Shown one piece after another: positions 30,447 to 42,720 of a DNA stretch of 64,000 nucleotides; position 1 is the first letter of the stretch, and each line of letters starts with the position of its first letter. This stretch comes from Neocallimastix lanati (nom. inval.) (taxonomy: Eukaryota > Neocallimastigomycota > Neocallimastigomycetes > Neocallimastigales > Neocallimastigaceae). The notes beneath the pieces are model-generated. The model worked only from the letters and a program-made list of their open reading frames with translations. It made no database searches and was not told the origin of the DNA. A program made the position numbers and the translations under genes. The stretch lies in NCBI GenBank assembly GCA_016946835.1, contig JACVTC010000053.1:85001-149000 (forward strand), read 5' to 3'.

Positions 30447-33400
30447 TCAACATTCACCAGAATCCTTTTGTAATGAAGAGTCTTCATATACAGTTAATCC
30501 ACACCATTCATTCTTAACGAAATCATAGCTCCAATCTCCATATTCATCTTGTGCGTAAATGGTAGTAAATTCAGGTGAACAACATGGATATCCAATAAAT
30601 TCAGATAAACATTTATTTTTATCTATAGTTTCAGATATTGGTAATAACGTTTCTGTTTCTGTTGGCTCAAATAATGAAGTAGAAGTAGGAAGAGCAGTAT
30701 CTTCAATTGAAGTAGTAATTTCAATAATCGAAGAATCAATAATTGAAGTAGTAGGTTCAATAATTGAAGAATCAGTAATTGAAGTAGAGGTAGGAAGAAC
30801 AATATCTTCAATAGAAGAAGTTGTTTCAATGGCATTAGAATCAAATGTTGAAGTTATGGTAGGAAGAACATTATCTTCAATAGAAGTAGTTGTTTCAATG
30901 ATTTCAGAATCAAATGTTAAAGTAGAAGTAGGAAGAACGGTATCTTCAATAGAAGCACTGGTTTCAATAACAGAATCAATTATTGAAGTAGTGGTAGGAA
31001 GAACGATATCTTCTGTCGATGTATTGGTTTCAATAATATTAGTATCAAATGTTGAAGTAGTAATATCTTCAATAGAAGTAGTCATTTCAATGACAGTAGA
31101 ATCAAATGTTGAAGTTGAAATAAAGATTGAAGAACTTTCATTTTCTGTTGAATAGAATGATTCAGTTACATTTATATCTTCACCAAGATAATTAGGATCA
31201 CATTCAATGTTAAATTCATGACAAATATCTCTATATCTCAAAAGAATAAAATTTTTCAAACCATACATGGAATTATCAAATTCGGTAGAGGCTTCCCATT
31301 CTTCCATACTGTAAAAAATATCATTTCTATTATTAATTCTACCAGGGTATTGGCCATCTTCATTGGGAGTTTTATCTAATTGAAGATAAGGTCTAATAAA
31401 TGATTTTATTTCATCAATTCGTGGGAATAATGTGGCAGGATTAAAAACATTAGTTACAATTTCTTTTATTATTTCTATAAAGTGATCCATATTATTAGAT
31501 ATTAATACATTTAACACTTCTTTTCTCATAAAATATTTCAATTCTTCACCTATAAATATTTCATAACCTTCATCACCATTACCCAAAGTAAGATCGAAAT
31601 CATGAATTAAATATGTCCATTTATTATTTTTAGGATTTTTATAAATATAATAATTATGACCACCGTAGAATTGATCCAATGAACAAGTTATAAGTTCAAT
31701 GGCAATTTCTTTATAAAATTGTTCAATATCAAAAATGGATTCAACATCCGCTGCTGATTTAGCTTTAGTCATTTTCAATAAAAATTTATAAAGTTCTTTA
31801 TTTTCATCATCTTTAGCTTCTTTATTCTCATTTTCAAAGCCATCCTTTGTATGGTACGTTAAATCACAGAATTCACATTTATATAAATTTGTAGTATCTT
31901 TTTCTCCATAAACATATTCAATCCAAGATTCTTTATAAGCATCTGTTAAAATATACAATCCCATGAACTCATCATTAATATATAACATGGCATAATTTGC
32001 TGAAAGTGATGGTAATCCCAATTTATTATGAATATCACTCATCAATTTAGTTCTCATTGAAGATGGATCTGTTGCATCACCACGAAGTTTAAATTGACGT
32101 CGTCCAAATAATTCTTTTCCTCCACGAATTTTTAAATTAAATGGAGGTTTTGAAAAAGTACGGGAATATTGACCACCTAAAGAAAAAGTGATTTTATTAA
32201 ATGACTTTTTTTGACTATAAATTTATTTAATATAAATGATATATAGTTTTATAATATTTTTTTTAAAATAATATTAAAAATTCATTATAAAATATTTATT
32301 TATATTTTAAATATTAAATAAATTTAATAATTAATAATAGTTAATAATAATTAATAATTAAATAAATTTTTTTAATATTCTTAAGTTAAATTTTTATATT
32401 TTTAAATTCATAAAATTAAATATCATTATAAATTAATAATATATTAATACTAATTAGGGTTAAATAGAAATACCTACTTGTTAATTTCAACAATCATGGT
32501 TGCGTTTTTGGTTTTGAATTCATTATTATCTTTTATTTCTTCTTCACTTTTTGTTTTTTTAAATTTGTAATTATCTATATGCTTAATTAAATAAGAAGTA
32601 TTTTGTTTTCTAATATAATCATTTTCTTTACTAATATAGAAATCAGATTCCATATCATCCATTTTATAAACTAAATCTCCATTTTCATTTAAATAAACAT
32701 CCTCAGTATAATAGTTTATTTCCCTTATAAAATCATTAATTTCTCCAGAAGAAAATGAAGATTCGTATAAATGAGAGAGAGTATAAAAGATTTTAATTAG
32801 ATTTAAATATTCATTATTATTAAAGAACTCAAAAAGATATTTATTGAAACTCATATCTATGTCGTTATCTTCATTACTTAGAAAATTACTATTATATTCT
32901 ATACACTTTTTAAAGTCAATACTTGGATGTCCATTTTCATTCATTGGTAATTCAGGTAATATTTCTGAAAAATTAATTCCAGGGAATATTTCTGTAAAGT
33001 TTTGTTTATTTACGTAATCAATTATTTCTTTGATTTCTATAAATCCTGCATATTTTAAGTATATGAAATTTCCATCACTATCCATACATGCTTTACTTCC
33101 GAATTTATATATATAATCCCATATATCATCAAAACTTCTTGAAAATATTTCCAAATTATAAAGAGTATAGAAAACATTTATCAAATTCAAGTATTTATTA
33201 TTATTAAAAATACTAAATAAAATTTCTTCATTATTTTTATATTCATCTTCTAAATTTCGATATTCTTCATCAGAGATAATATATTTTTTATAATCAATAT
33301 TTGGATATCCATTTTCTTTCATTGGCAATTCAGGTAATATTTTAGTAAAATTATATCCTGGAAATATTTCATTAAAGTTAACTTTATTTATTGAATCAAC

Positions 33401-35335
33401 AATTCCTTTAATCGTTAAAATATAACTTTCATTTTTATATTTGAAATTTCCATTATCATCTAATTCAATACTATTTTCAAATGATTTTATATTATACCAT
33501 ATTTCATCATTATCATTTTTTGTTGATACATTTAAATTGTAAAGTGTATGGAACACTTTTAATAAATTTAAATATTCATTATTATTAAAAATATTAATTA
33601 AAATTTCTGTATCATTGTTACATTCTTCTTTTAAATTTTGATATTCATCATCAGAGATAATATTTTTTTTACATTCTTCTTTTAAATTTCGATATTCATC
33701 ATCAGAGATAATATATTTATTATAATCAATATTTGGATGACCATTTTCATTCATTGGTAACTCTGGCAATATTTCTGTAAAATTATATCCTGGAAATATT
33801 TCATAAAAGTTTTGTTCATTTAAAGAATTAACTATTTCTTTAATATTATAAATATAATCAGTATTTCTATATGAAAAATTTCCATTATCATCTCTATGTA
33901 CATATTTTAAATATAAATTTATAGTATCCCACATAGTATTATCTTTTTTTGTAGATACATTCAAATTGGAAAGAGTATAGAAAACTTTTATCAAATTCAA
34001 ATAATTATTATTATTAAAAATGTTAAATAAAATTTCTGTATTGCTTTCACATTCCATTCTTAAATGAAAATATTCATAATCAGAGATAATGTATTTTTTA
34101 AAATCAATATTTGGATGTCCATTTTCTTTCATCGGTAACTCTGGTAATATTTCTGTAAAGTTATATTCTGGAAATATTTCATAAAAGTTTTGTTCATTTA
34201 GAGAATCCACTACATTTTTAATCAATTGGATATAGTATTCATTAATATATATATAATTTTCTTCATCCTTAATTACATGATTTCTAAAAATTTGTATATA
34301 TTCCCATATTCTTTCATCATACAACGTTGTAGACGTATTTAAATTGGAAACAATATAAAAAACCTTTATTAAATTTAAATATTCATTATTATTAAAAATG
34401 TTAAATAAAATTTCTATATTGTCGTTACATTCATCTTCTAAGGTTCGATATTCATCATCAGAGATAAAATATTTTTTATAATCAATATTAGGATGTCCAT
34501 TTTCATTCATTGGTAATTCCGGTAATATTTCGGTAAAATTGTAATCTGGAAACATTTCATTAAAGTTAACTTCATTTATTGAATCAACTATAGTTTTAAT
34601 TTTACTAATAAAATTGAATTCATAATAAAAAAAATTTCCATCATCATCCATAACTACCGTATCTTGAAATAAATTTATTTTATCCCATAAATCTGTATCA
34701 ATATCTGAGAATCTCAACTCATTTTGAAACATATAAATAACTTTTATTAAATTTAAGTATTCATTATTTTTAAAAATATTAAATATTATTTCATCAGTAT
34801 TATATTTTTCAGAAAATTTTAGATATTCTTGGTAGGAAAGTAAAAATTTAGTTTCATCAATATTTGGATAACCATCATCTTTAAGTGCTAATTCTGGTAA
34901 TAATTCAGAAAAATTATATTCTGGAAATAAATTAGTTAAATTTTGATGATTTATTGAATTAATTATATCTTTTATTTGATCATTAATCATATCTAATGGA
35001 ATTTTACTATTTGCAGCTCTTTTTAAACTATAAAATTCATTTCCTGGTAAAGTTATTCTAAATATTGGAACTTCATTATCCATCATTTCAAATATTTCAG
35101 CACGTTGACCTTCTGGAAAGAAAGATATTTCCCCCAAAGCATTATAAACTATTTGAATATAAAAATATAAAATATAAAAAATAAATATTATTATAATGAT
35201 ATTTTATATTACTATAATTTAATATTGATTTAAAAAATTTATATAAATTTATATATATATATTTTTTAACATATATTATTATATAAAAAAATAATTACCA
35301 CAAATAAAAAGAATAATTAAAATATTTAATTTCAT
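30447..35335 (-). CDS. Gene 3: secreted repeat-expanded CotH protein, truncated after the first dockerin
   Basis: Exons on the minus strand: 35299-35335, 32478-35148 and 30447-32214, giving 1491 codons to a premature TGA at 30447-30449. Signal peptide, CotH N-terminal strand, six modules, CotH core, Ser/Thr linker and first dockerin are as in genes 1 and 2. The second-exon donor reads GTAGGT rather than GTAAGT; it must be used, since the next GT lies after an in-frame TAG. Compared with gene 2, an extra six bases (tandem ATGTTG) between dockerins turn GECW into GEC-stop-CW, so the second dockerin (30324-30446) is lost. In the CotH core the SWD segment is SLD (Asp at about 1083 kept), and DFD (1108-1110) is intact. 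Module 4 has an internal 17-residue duplication. The product may still dock through one dockerin, or the gene may be at an early stage of decay. Confidence 0.85.
32654..34954 (-). repeat. Gene 3: six tandem ~126-residue modules, one with internal duplication
   Basis: The layout matches gene 2. In module 4 the segment [14 protein letters not shown] is present twice in a row (near 33620-33720; 51-bp direct duplication), lengthening that module by 17 residues without changing the frame. Confidence 0.88.
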
Positions 35336-35875
35336 TTTTAATCATATAATAACAACTTTTTATAAAAAAATTTATTATTTTATTTATTGTTATAAACAAA
35401 TTTAAAATTTATAATCTTATATAAAAAGTTTTTTTTTTATTTTATTTTTTTATATAATATTTTATTTTTTATGTTTTTATTTTTTTTTTTAAAGAACTAA
35501 AGATAAGAAAATTTTAAGAGTATTTATATTTTTTTTTTTTTACAATATAAATTAATAATTAATAAAAAAATTTTTAAAAAAAAAAAAAAAAAAAAAGAAA
35601 AAAAGAATTAGATTAATATTATTATTTAATAAATTTATATAAAATAAAATTTTACTATTTATTAATTTTTGTAAATTGAATAAAATAGAAATAATCGATT
35701 GGATAAATAAAAATCATAATAAAATAAAATAGTTCTTAGTTCCTTCTATAAACTTATACATACTTAACCTTATTTTTTTTTTTTTTTGTTAGAGTTTTGA
35801 GTAATTTCTAAACTTTGTTTATATTTAAAAATATATTTTTTTTTTTTAATTAATTTTAATAAATAAGAATTGAAG
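35336..35875. promoter_or_regulatory. Proximal 5' flank and putative promoter of gene 3
   Basis: Aligns with the 5' flanks of genes 1 and 2 (AAAGAACTAAAGATAAGAAAA, poly-T, TTCTTAGTTCCTTC). Homology stops near 35875, where an insertion begins. Confidence 0.5.
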
Positions 35876-37068
35876 GATGTAAAATGAAAATAAAAACTTT
35901 AATTATTAATAAATTATTTTATTAATAATCACATATAAATAATAATACGCAGGACTTTGATGTGTTATATATTTTTAATAGTATAATTATATTTTATTAA
36001 TATTTTTTTTATTGTATAATTATATTTTATTAATATTAATATCTTTTCCTAAAATTATAACAAAATTAACTTCTCAATATTAAATAAAAATATAAAAAAT
36101 GGATATATTTAGGATTATTTACAAATAAAAATTCTAATTGAATGATATAAATATATTTAAAAATAATATATAAGAATATAATAATATTATAAATATGAAT
36201 ATAATAAATAATATCAACTATATATATTTAATTATAATTAAAATAACTACATCTGTTTCATTATATTATAATATATAGAAGAATTATATATTTTTAATAT
36301 AAACTTTAAAATAAATAAGAATATTTAAATTATATATATAATAATATTCTTATTATATATTATGAAAAAATTAACTATTTAATTTAATATATTTAATATT
36401 ATAATTAACAATATATATATGAATATTGAATAATATATGAATAAGAAATTATTTCAAATATTATTATTGAAAGAAGAGATATTAAATTTCAATATTTAAC
36501 TAAATAATTAATTCTTATTATTTTAAAATAATTTATAATTATATAGCATCAACAACGGCGATCGAAGTAATTGAATTGGAAAATTAAGATGATGCCGTCA
36601 GTTTCACAAGCACACAAGCAACAAACAAGAAAAGTAACGTGAAATAGATTACGATGCTATCGTTTCACCAGTCCAACCATAATAGTGGCCATCAACTACT
36701 CACTGATCTGATTTGTACGGAAGCAAAAAACAAACGTCCACCCCCTATAATTACTAGGGTTATTGTTGTCTTCAATCCAGAATACTTTTTCTTTATATTT
36801 ATTCTTTGCAATTCAATGTAATCAAAATTATAATAGTAAAATTGACAAAATAAAATATTTTTTTATTAATAAAATTAGTTTAATAATATTAAAATATGAA
36901 TTTATAAAATTTAGTATTTCTTAAATAAATAATTTTAAAATAAATAAATTGATAAATAAATGTATAAATATAAATTATATTAATAAATTAAATAAATAAA
37001 TAAAATAATATTACTTCTCCCATTAAAGAGGAGTGATTATTAAAATTTTTCGAAATGCGCTACTTTAT
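35876..37068. other. ~1.2-kb insertion in the 5' flank of gene 3
   Basis: The flanks of genes 1 and 2 run straight from AATAAGAATTAAAAG to TTTGTGTAATCTTT, whereas here about 1.2 kb lies between the corresponding words. It is AT-rich apart from a GC-richer patch at about 36545-36785. A CGAAATGCGC word sits near its right end, resembling the MITE ends elsewhere in the window. It contains no open reading frame of note. Confidence 0.5.
36545..36785. other. Isolated GC-richer patch of unknown origin
   Basis: About 240 bp contain words such as CAACAACGGCGATCGAAG and GTCCACCCCCTATAATTAC, far richer in G/C than the neighbouring kilobases. Reading frames across it are broken by stops. It is probably a coding or transposon remnant; no family recognised. 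Confidence 0.4.
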
Positions 37069-38180
37069 TAAAGTTTTAAAAAATTTTTGGTGTAAATCTT
37101 TATTTTTTTAATTAAAAAAAATATTATATTAAAATATTATATTGTTATTTAAATTAAATTGATTTAAATTTTAATTAAAATTTTAATTTATAAAATTAAA
37201 TTAATAAATTAATATTGTGTAATAAAAAATACCTCATTTACTTCCCCTACAAGGAAGTTTCCTAATTCACAATATTATAATATTATAATTTATCTAAAAT
37301 CCAACGAAAAAAAAAAAAAAAAAAAAAATACATAAACAATAAACAATGTGAAGAAACAAACAAATAAGTAAATAAATAAATACATAATATGTAAATAAAT
37401 TCAGTAAAAGTAAAATTAATATAATAATAAAAAAAATCTTACATTAAATTTTTAACTTTTAATTACAATTAAAATAATACACTACAACTAATATCTATCT
37501 TTATATTAATTCTCTCAACAACAATTATTTTTACATCTTATTTTACAATACACTAAACATACGATATTCAAAAATAAAAATATAATATTTACCAACTCTC
37601 TTTTACATTACATTTCAACATTATTATAACATCCAAATGGAGATATTCACACCTTATATCCAGAATTATTTTGAATCTGAACATACGAAGAAAGTTGTTT
37701 CTATATACATGATTTATTTATGGAATAAATATTAAAATGTCAATATTTATATTATGTATCATTATATCTTAAAAAATGTAAATTAACTTATAAAATAATT
37801 GTATGCTATCAATATTTTAATAAAGCAATATTTAGAAATAAATCATAATAATAATGATTATTATAAATTTTTTGAATATTTTTAAATTATCATAAAGTTA
37901 AATCAACAAAGATCAATAACTGAATGGTATCCACACCCAGAATCAGATAAATAATTGTCAATACCAAACTACTTGGATAAAGAAAGATTTAGTATTTCAT
38001 TATTATTAAAATTTGATAATATTGATTTTTTAATAAACTTTATTTATAATAAACTTTATTTATAATAAAATTTAAATATATTACAAAGATTTAATTAAGG
38101 TAATGAGACAACAACTAATTAGTATATAAACACAATAAATGTATATATATATTTACATTTAATAATTTAATTTTTGCAAA

Positions 38181-38263
<83 letters not shown>

Positions 38264-39480
38264 TAATATACTTTCATATCAAATAATTCTCAAACTTATC
38301 AAAAAAATATATGATGTAGTACCAATGTATAAATAAATTACATTCAAATAATATTTTATTCCATTCATAGATATAAAAATCAAAGACAAAACAAGCAACG
38401 TAGTTTAAATAAATTATATTTTCTATCATCTATATATAAAAAGATTATAAATAAATAATTGTTCTTAAAGCTATTTTTTAAAACTCACAAAATTATCTAA
38501 TTAGATATCGATAATTATATTAAATAATATTATAGGATTTGCTTATAGAATTTTATCAAAATTATATAATTATATATCGATAATTATTATTAAATAATAT
38601 TATAGGATTTGATTAAAGAATTTTCAGATAGTAATGTTATCAAAGATTCTTTAATAAAATAAAATTTTAAAACAGTTATATCTATGGGGGGAGGTGCATT
38701 TCGAAAAATTTCATTTCTGAAAGTTTCATTTTGGAAAATTTACATAAAAAGTTTTCATTTCGCAAAAATTTTTTTAAAGTTAATAAATAAATAATATATT
38801 TAATTTAAATAAATAACTAAATAAATAAAAATAAATAAATAAAACTATAATAAATAAATAAATTTAAAATTAAAATTTTTTAAAAAAAAGAAAAAAAATA
38901 TATATACTTATATATAATAAATATACATTATATAATAATAAATATTCATTATAATTAAAGCTTTAAAGAAATAAAATATTTTATTATACATTTTAAACAT
39001 TTTATAATATTTCAATAAATATATATGATTAATAATAATTTTATATATATAAAAATAAGTATTAATAATTTAAAAGATGTAAAGGATGATAATTTAAAAT
39101 ATAACTATTAAAATTAAAAAATAATTATTATAAAGATTAAAAAATAATATCTAAATAATTAATTGATCATTTTACACCTTTTAAGTTCTTGTGCAGTATT
39201 TTAAAAAAAATTTAAATTAGTAATAAATTTTTTTAATAAAAGAAATATTTATAAATAATCCAGTAAAAAAAAAAAAAAAAAAAAAAAGATAAAGATATCA
39301 TAAAAAAAAGGGAGTTAAAAGTGGTATCTATTTTTTTTATTATTATTCAAATATTATTATAAGGTTTTATATCATAAATAAGATTTAAAATATAAATAAG
39401 ATTTAAAATATAAATATTTTAAATAAAATAAATATGATTTAAATATTTTGTGTAATTATACTATTTATTGACATAATATA
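37069..39480. other. Distal 5' flank of gene 3 with a second insertion
   Basis: Homology to the flanks of genes 1 and 2 resumes at about 37069 and breaks again at about 37638-38300, where a ~660-bp block containing (AAAT)n at 38178-38228 and a poly-A run of about 35 at 38228-38262 is inserted. Homology then resumes at ATATATGATGTAGTA. A further MITE-like end (GGTGCATTTCGAAAAATTTC) lies at about 38690-38770. No gene. Confidence 0.5.
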
Positions 39481-40010
39481 TATTTATTGCATTTTTTAAA
39501 TTATAAATCCCCGTGTTTCAATAATTAGATTAAAAGAACATTCTATTAAACTGAAATAAAAATATTTTCTAAAAAAAATTTTATGTTATATTTTTTATTT
39601 GTTCTATATTTTTAATTTAAATTTTTATTGTGATATTAATTATTCGTGATTAATGATTTTTTTTTTATATTCAATATATATATTTTTTATGTTATTATTT
39701 TAATATTTTGTATATTTTATATTTTTTATTTTAATATAATAGTACAACGTAGCCTTAGTTTTGTTATACAATTAATATGTTGTAGAATTAGTATATACTA
39801 GATCTTTAGTATATTTATTTAATTAATAAATATAATATTAATTTTTAATATAATAATGTTATTTAATTTTTTTTTTCTTAAAAGATATATCCTTTATTCC
39901 AAAAGGATTTAATGATAAAAAAATTAATAATAAAAAATATAAATATTAAGTATATATATATATATAAATATTTTTAAATAATTCTATTATATATAACTTT
40001 TAAATTATGA
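39481..40010. other. Duplicated flank with the empty MITE site
   Basis: Aligns with 27213-27680 upstream of gene 2. The site corresponding to the 26917-27212 MITE is uninterrupted here (GACATAATATATATTTATTG near 39470-39490). Confidence 0.55.
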
Positions 40011-40262
40011 AACAATATTAAAAATTTAAATAATTATTATAATATAGAATATAATTACTATTATATATATTCATTTATATATCTATATAGAAATACATAT
40101 TTATGAATTTTTATTTTTTTTTTTCTTATAAAGAAAAAAGAATAAAAAAATATATATATATATTTAATTAAAATAATTATTTAGTTTTTTTTTAAATTAA
40201 AAAAAAATAATATTTATTAAATAAATAATATAAATAATAATATAAATAATTATGTAAATAAC

Positions 40263-40296
<34 letters not shown>

Positions 40297-41814
40297 TTAT
40301 TTTATAGTTTTAATTTAATAAAAATATTATTTATAATTAAAATAAAAAATCAATATAAGTATGATTTTTTATCATAAAACAATGAAAAAAAAAAAAAATT
40401 ATTTTTTATTGTATTAAATAATATATATTTTTTATCATATAAAATTTAATTCATATATTTTTATAAATTGGGATTAACGATAGTAAGGCTTCCAGTCTCT
40501 CCCTTAGATGTATAAGACTAATTGAACTTTTTGCCATACCTTAAGTACAAAAAATAATAAATGCTAACTTTAAATAAAATATGAAATTTACGATATTAAT
40601 ATGATATTAAAACTTTTTTTTTATCAATTATTTCATCTCTGTTAATATTTTATCATTAGCATAAAAAATAAAAAGAATTTTTTTTTTTTATTTTTTATTT
40701 TTTTTTTTTTTAAATATTAATAAATTAAACATCATAAATATAAATATATAATATTAACTATATATATTTATTCAAATATAAATATAAAATATTAATATCT
40801 ATATATATTTATTCAAATATAAATATTTAATATTAACTATATATATTAATATTTGAATAAATAAATAAATATAAATTAAATAATATATCATTAATAAGGA
40901 AAAAGAAATAAAATTATTACAAAATATAATATAATTTTTAAAGTTTATATATTTTCTTTTCTTTTCTTTTTTTGTTGAAAAGTAAAAGGTTCGTTTATTT
41001 ATATTTATAGAAAATGAAAATCTAATTTTGTCTATTTTATTAAAAGGAGTTGTTGTAGAAGAGATTTATATTATGAAATATTTATAATTATTTTATTAAG
41101 GTTGCACAAATATATTATTGGTCTTATACTTGAAAATATATGTATTAAAATATATTACAAAACTTCTTAATATTATATATATACAAAACTTCAATATTTA
41201 TATTTTAACATTTTTTTTTTTTATTATATTTATGTTAAGTAGCTTTATTGTTAATTATATATTTTATATATATATTTGTTAAAATAATCATATTATTATT
41301 TATAGACTTTTTATGTATTTTTGTTAAGTAATCATATTATTATTTATATGCTTTTGTTAAGTTTTATTACTTTTCCATATTTATTTATTTATTTTTGTAT
41401 AAATACCCTTCTTTTAATAAAAAATTTTAAAAAAAAAAAACTTTTTATTGTTTAATAAATAAAATTGTAGTTACTTTTTATAAAAAATAATCCTTTTTTT
41501 TTTTTTTTTTTTATAATTTATGATATTTGTACCTAACTATAAAATATGCTTCAATAACATAAAACTTAATTAAAACTTTATAAATTTATAAATAAAAGAT
41601 TAACAAAATTTTTTTATTTTTTATTTTTTTTTATTCATATAAAAATTTAATATATAAGATTTTAAATTTCATATACTTAATTTAAAATATATGAAATAAA
41701 ATAATTAATAATGAAAAAATAATTATAGTATAATAATATTAATTAATATCAATTCTTCTAAAAAAAAAAAAATAATAATAAAAAAAAAAAATAAAAAAAG
41801 TTATAATATATTAG
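40011..41814. other. AT-rich intergenic DNA
   Basis: No gene is seen. A 70-bp GC-richer patch at 40475-40545 gives a 23-codon minus-strand run starting MAKSSISLIHLRERLEALL, too short to call. Several ATATTTATTCAAATATAAATAT-type near-palindromes lie at 40740-40860. Confidence 0.45.
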
Positions 41815-42720
41815 TAAATTTTCCCATAAACAAAGATAAATATTATCAAAATATTCAATTTTTAGATATTTGTTGTATTAAAAAACAATTATTACTATTT
41901 ATGTTAGATGAACTCTAAGACTTTAGTAATAAAAGTTAAATAAATAAATTAATAATAAATAAATATAGTTTATATAGAAAATAATGATTACTAATTTTAT
42001 TATATGTTCTATATATAATATTTATTTTAATAATATATATTTATATTATAATAATATTTATGATGACTATATTTTATAACTATTTAATGGTACATAAAAT
42101 ATTTTTTTTTTTTAAAAAAAAAATTTTATATTTTTTAATATATATTGTAATATTAATAATATTGAAAATTTCTTTTTAATGAATATATTTATTTATTTTT
42201 ATTTTCTTAGTATGTTAATTTTTATTAAAACATAAATAATTTTCAATATTAGCATTATAAATATATAATTTTGTAATATTATAATATAATAATATTAATA
42301 ATATTAATAATTATTAATTTTTTAATTTTTTTTTTAATTCATTTTATATTTTTAAATTTTCAAATTATTATATTTTTATATTTAACTATATTTATATATT
42401 TGTATATTTTAATATTTTTATATTTTTATATTTTTATATTTTATATTTTTAAATTTTTATATTTTTATATTTTTATAATTTCATATTTTAATTAATTTAA
42501 AATTTATTATTAAAATTAATTTTATAAAAAATTTATTATTAAAATTAATTTTATAAAATATTCTTGATATTTATATATTATTTTTTTTATGAATTATTTT
42601 TTTCTTAAAATAAAATCATTATATTGTTTTAATTGTTTAAATTGAAAAAATATTTATATATTTATATATATATTTTTATTTTTCAATTATATTAATATAT
42701 TTTATTTTTGTTTTCGTTTT
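41815..42720. other. 3' flank of gene 4, shared with gene 5
   Basis: Aligns with about 56376-57912 downstream of gene 5 (shared TTACTATTTATGTTAGATGA and later (ATATTTTT)n runs at 42360-42480). It contains the presumed 3' UTR. No gene. Confidence 0.5.

Noticed and set aside
38178-38262. (AAAT)n followed by poly-A, considered as the tail of a retroposon
   Set aside because: Such tracts are everywhere in this genome and no retroposon body or target duplication could be identified beside it.
40475-40545. GC-richer 70-bp patch tested as a tRNA gene or small protein gene
   Set aside because: No tRNA B-box (GGTTCGANNCC type) or cloverleaf is apparent, and the 23-codon frame is too short to support.
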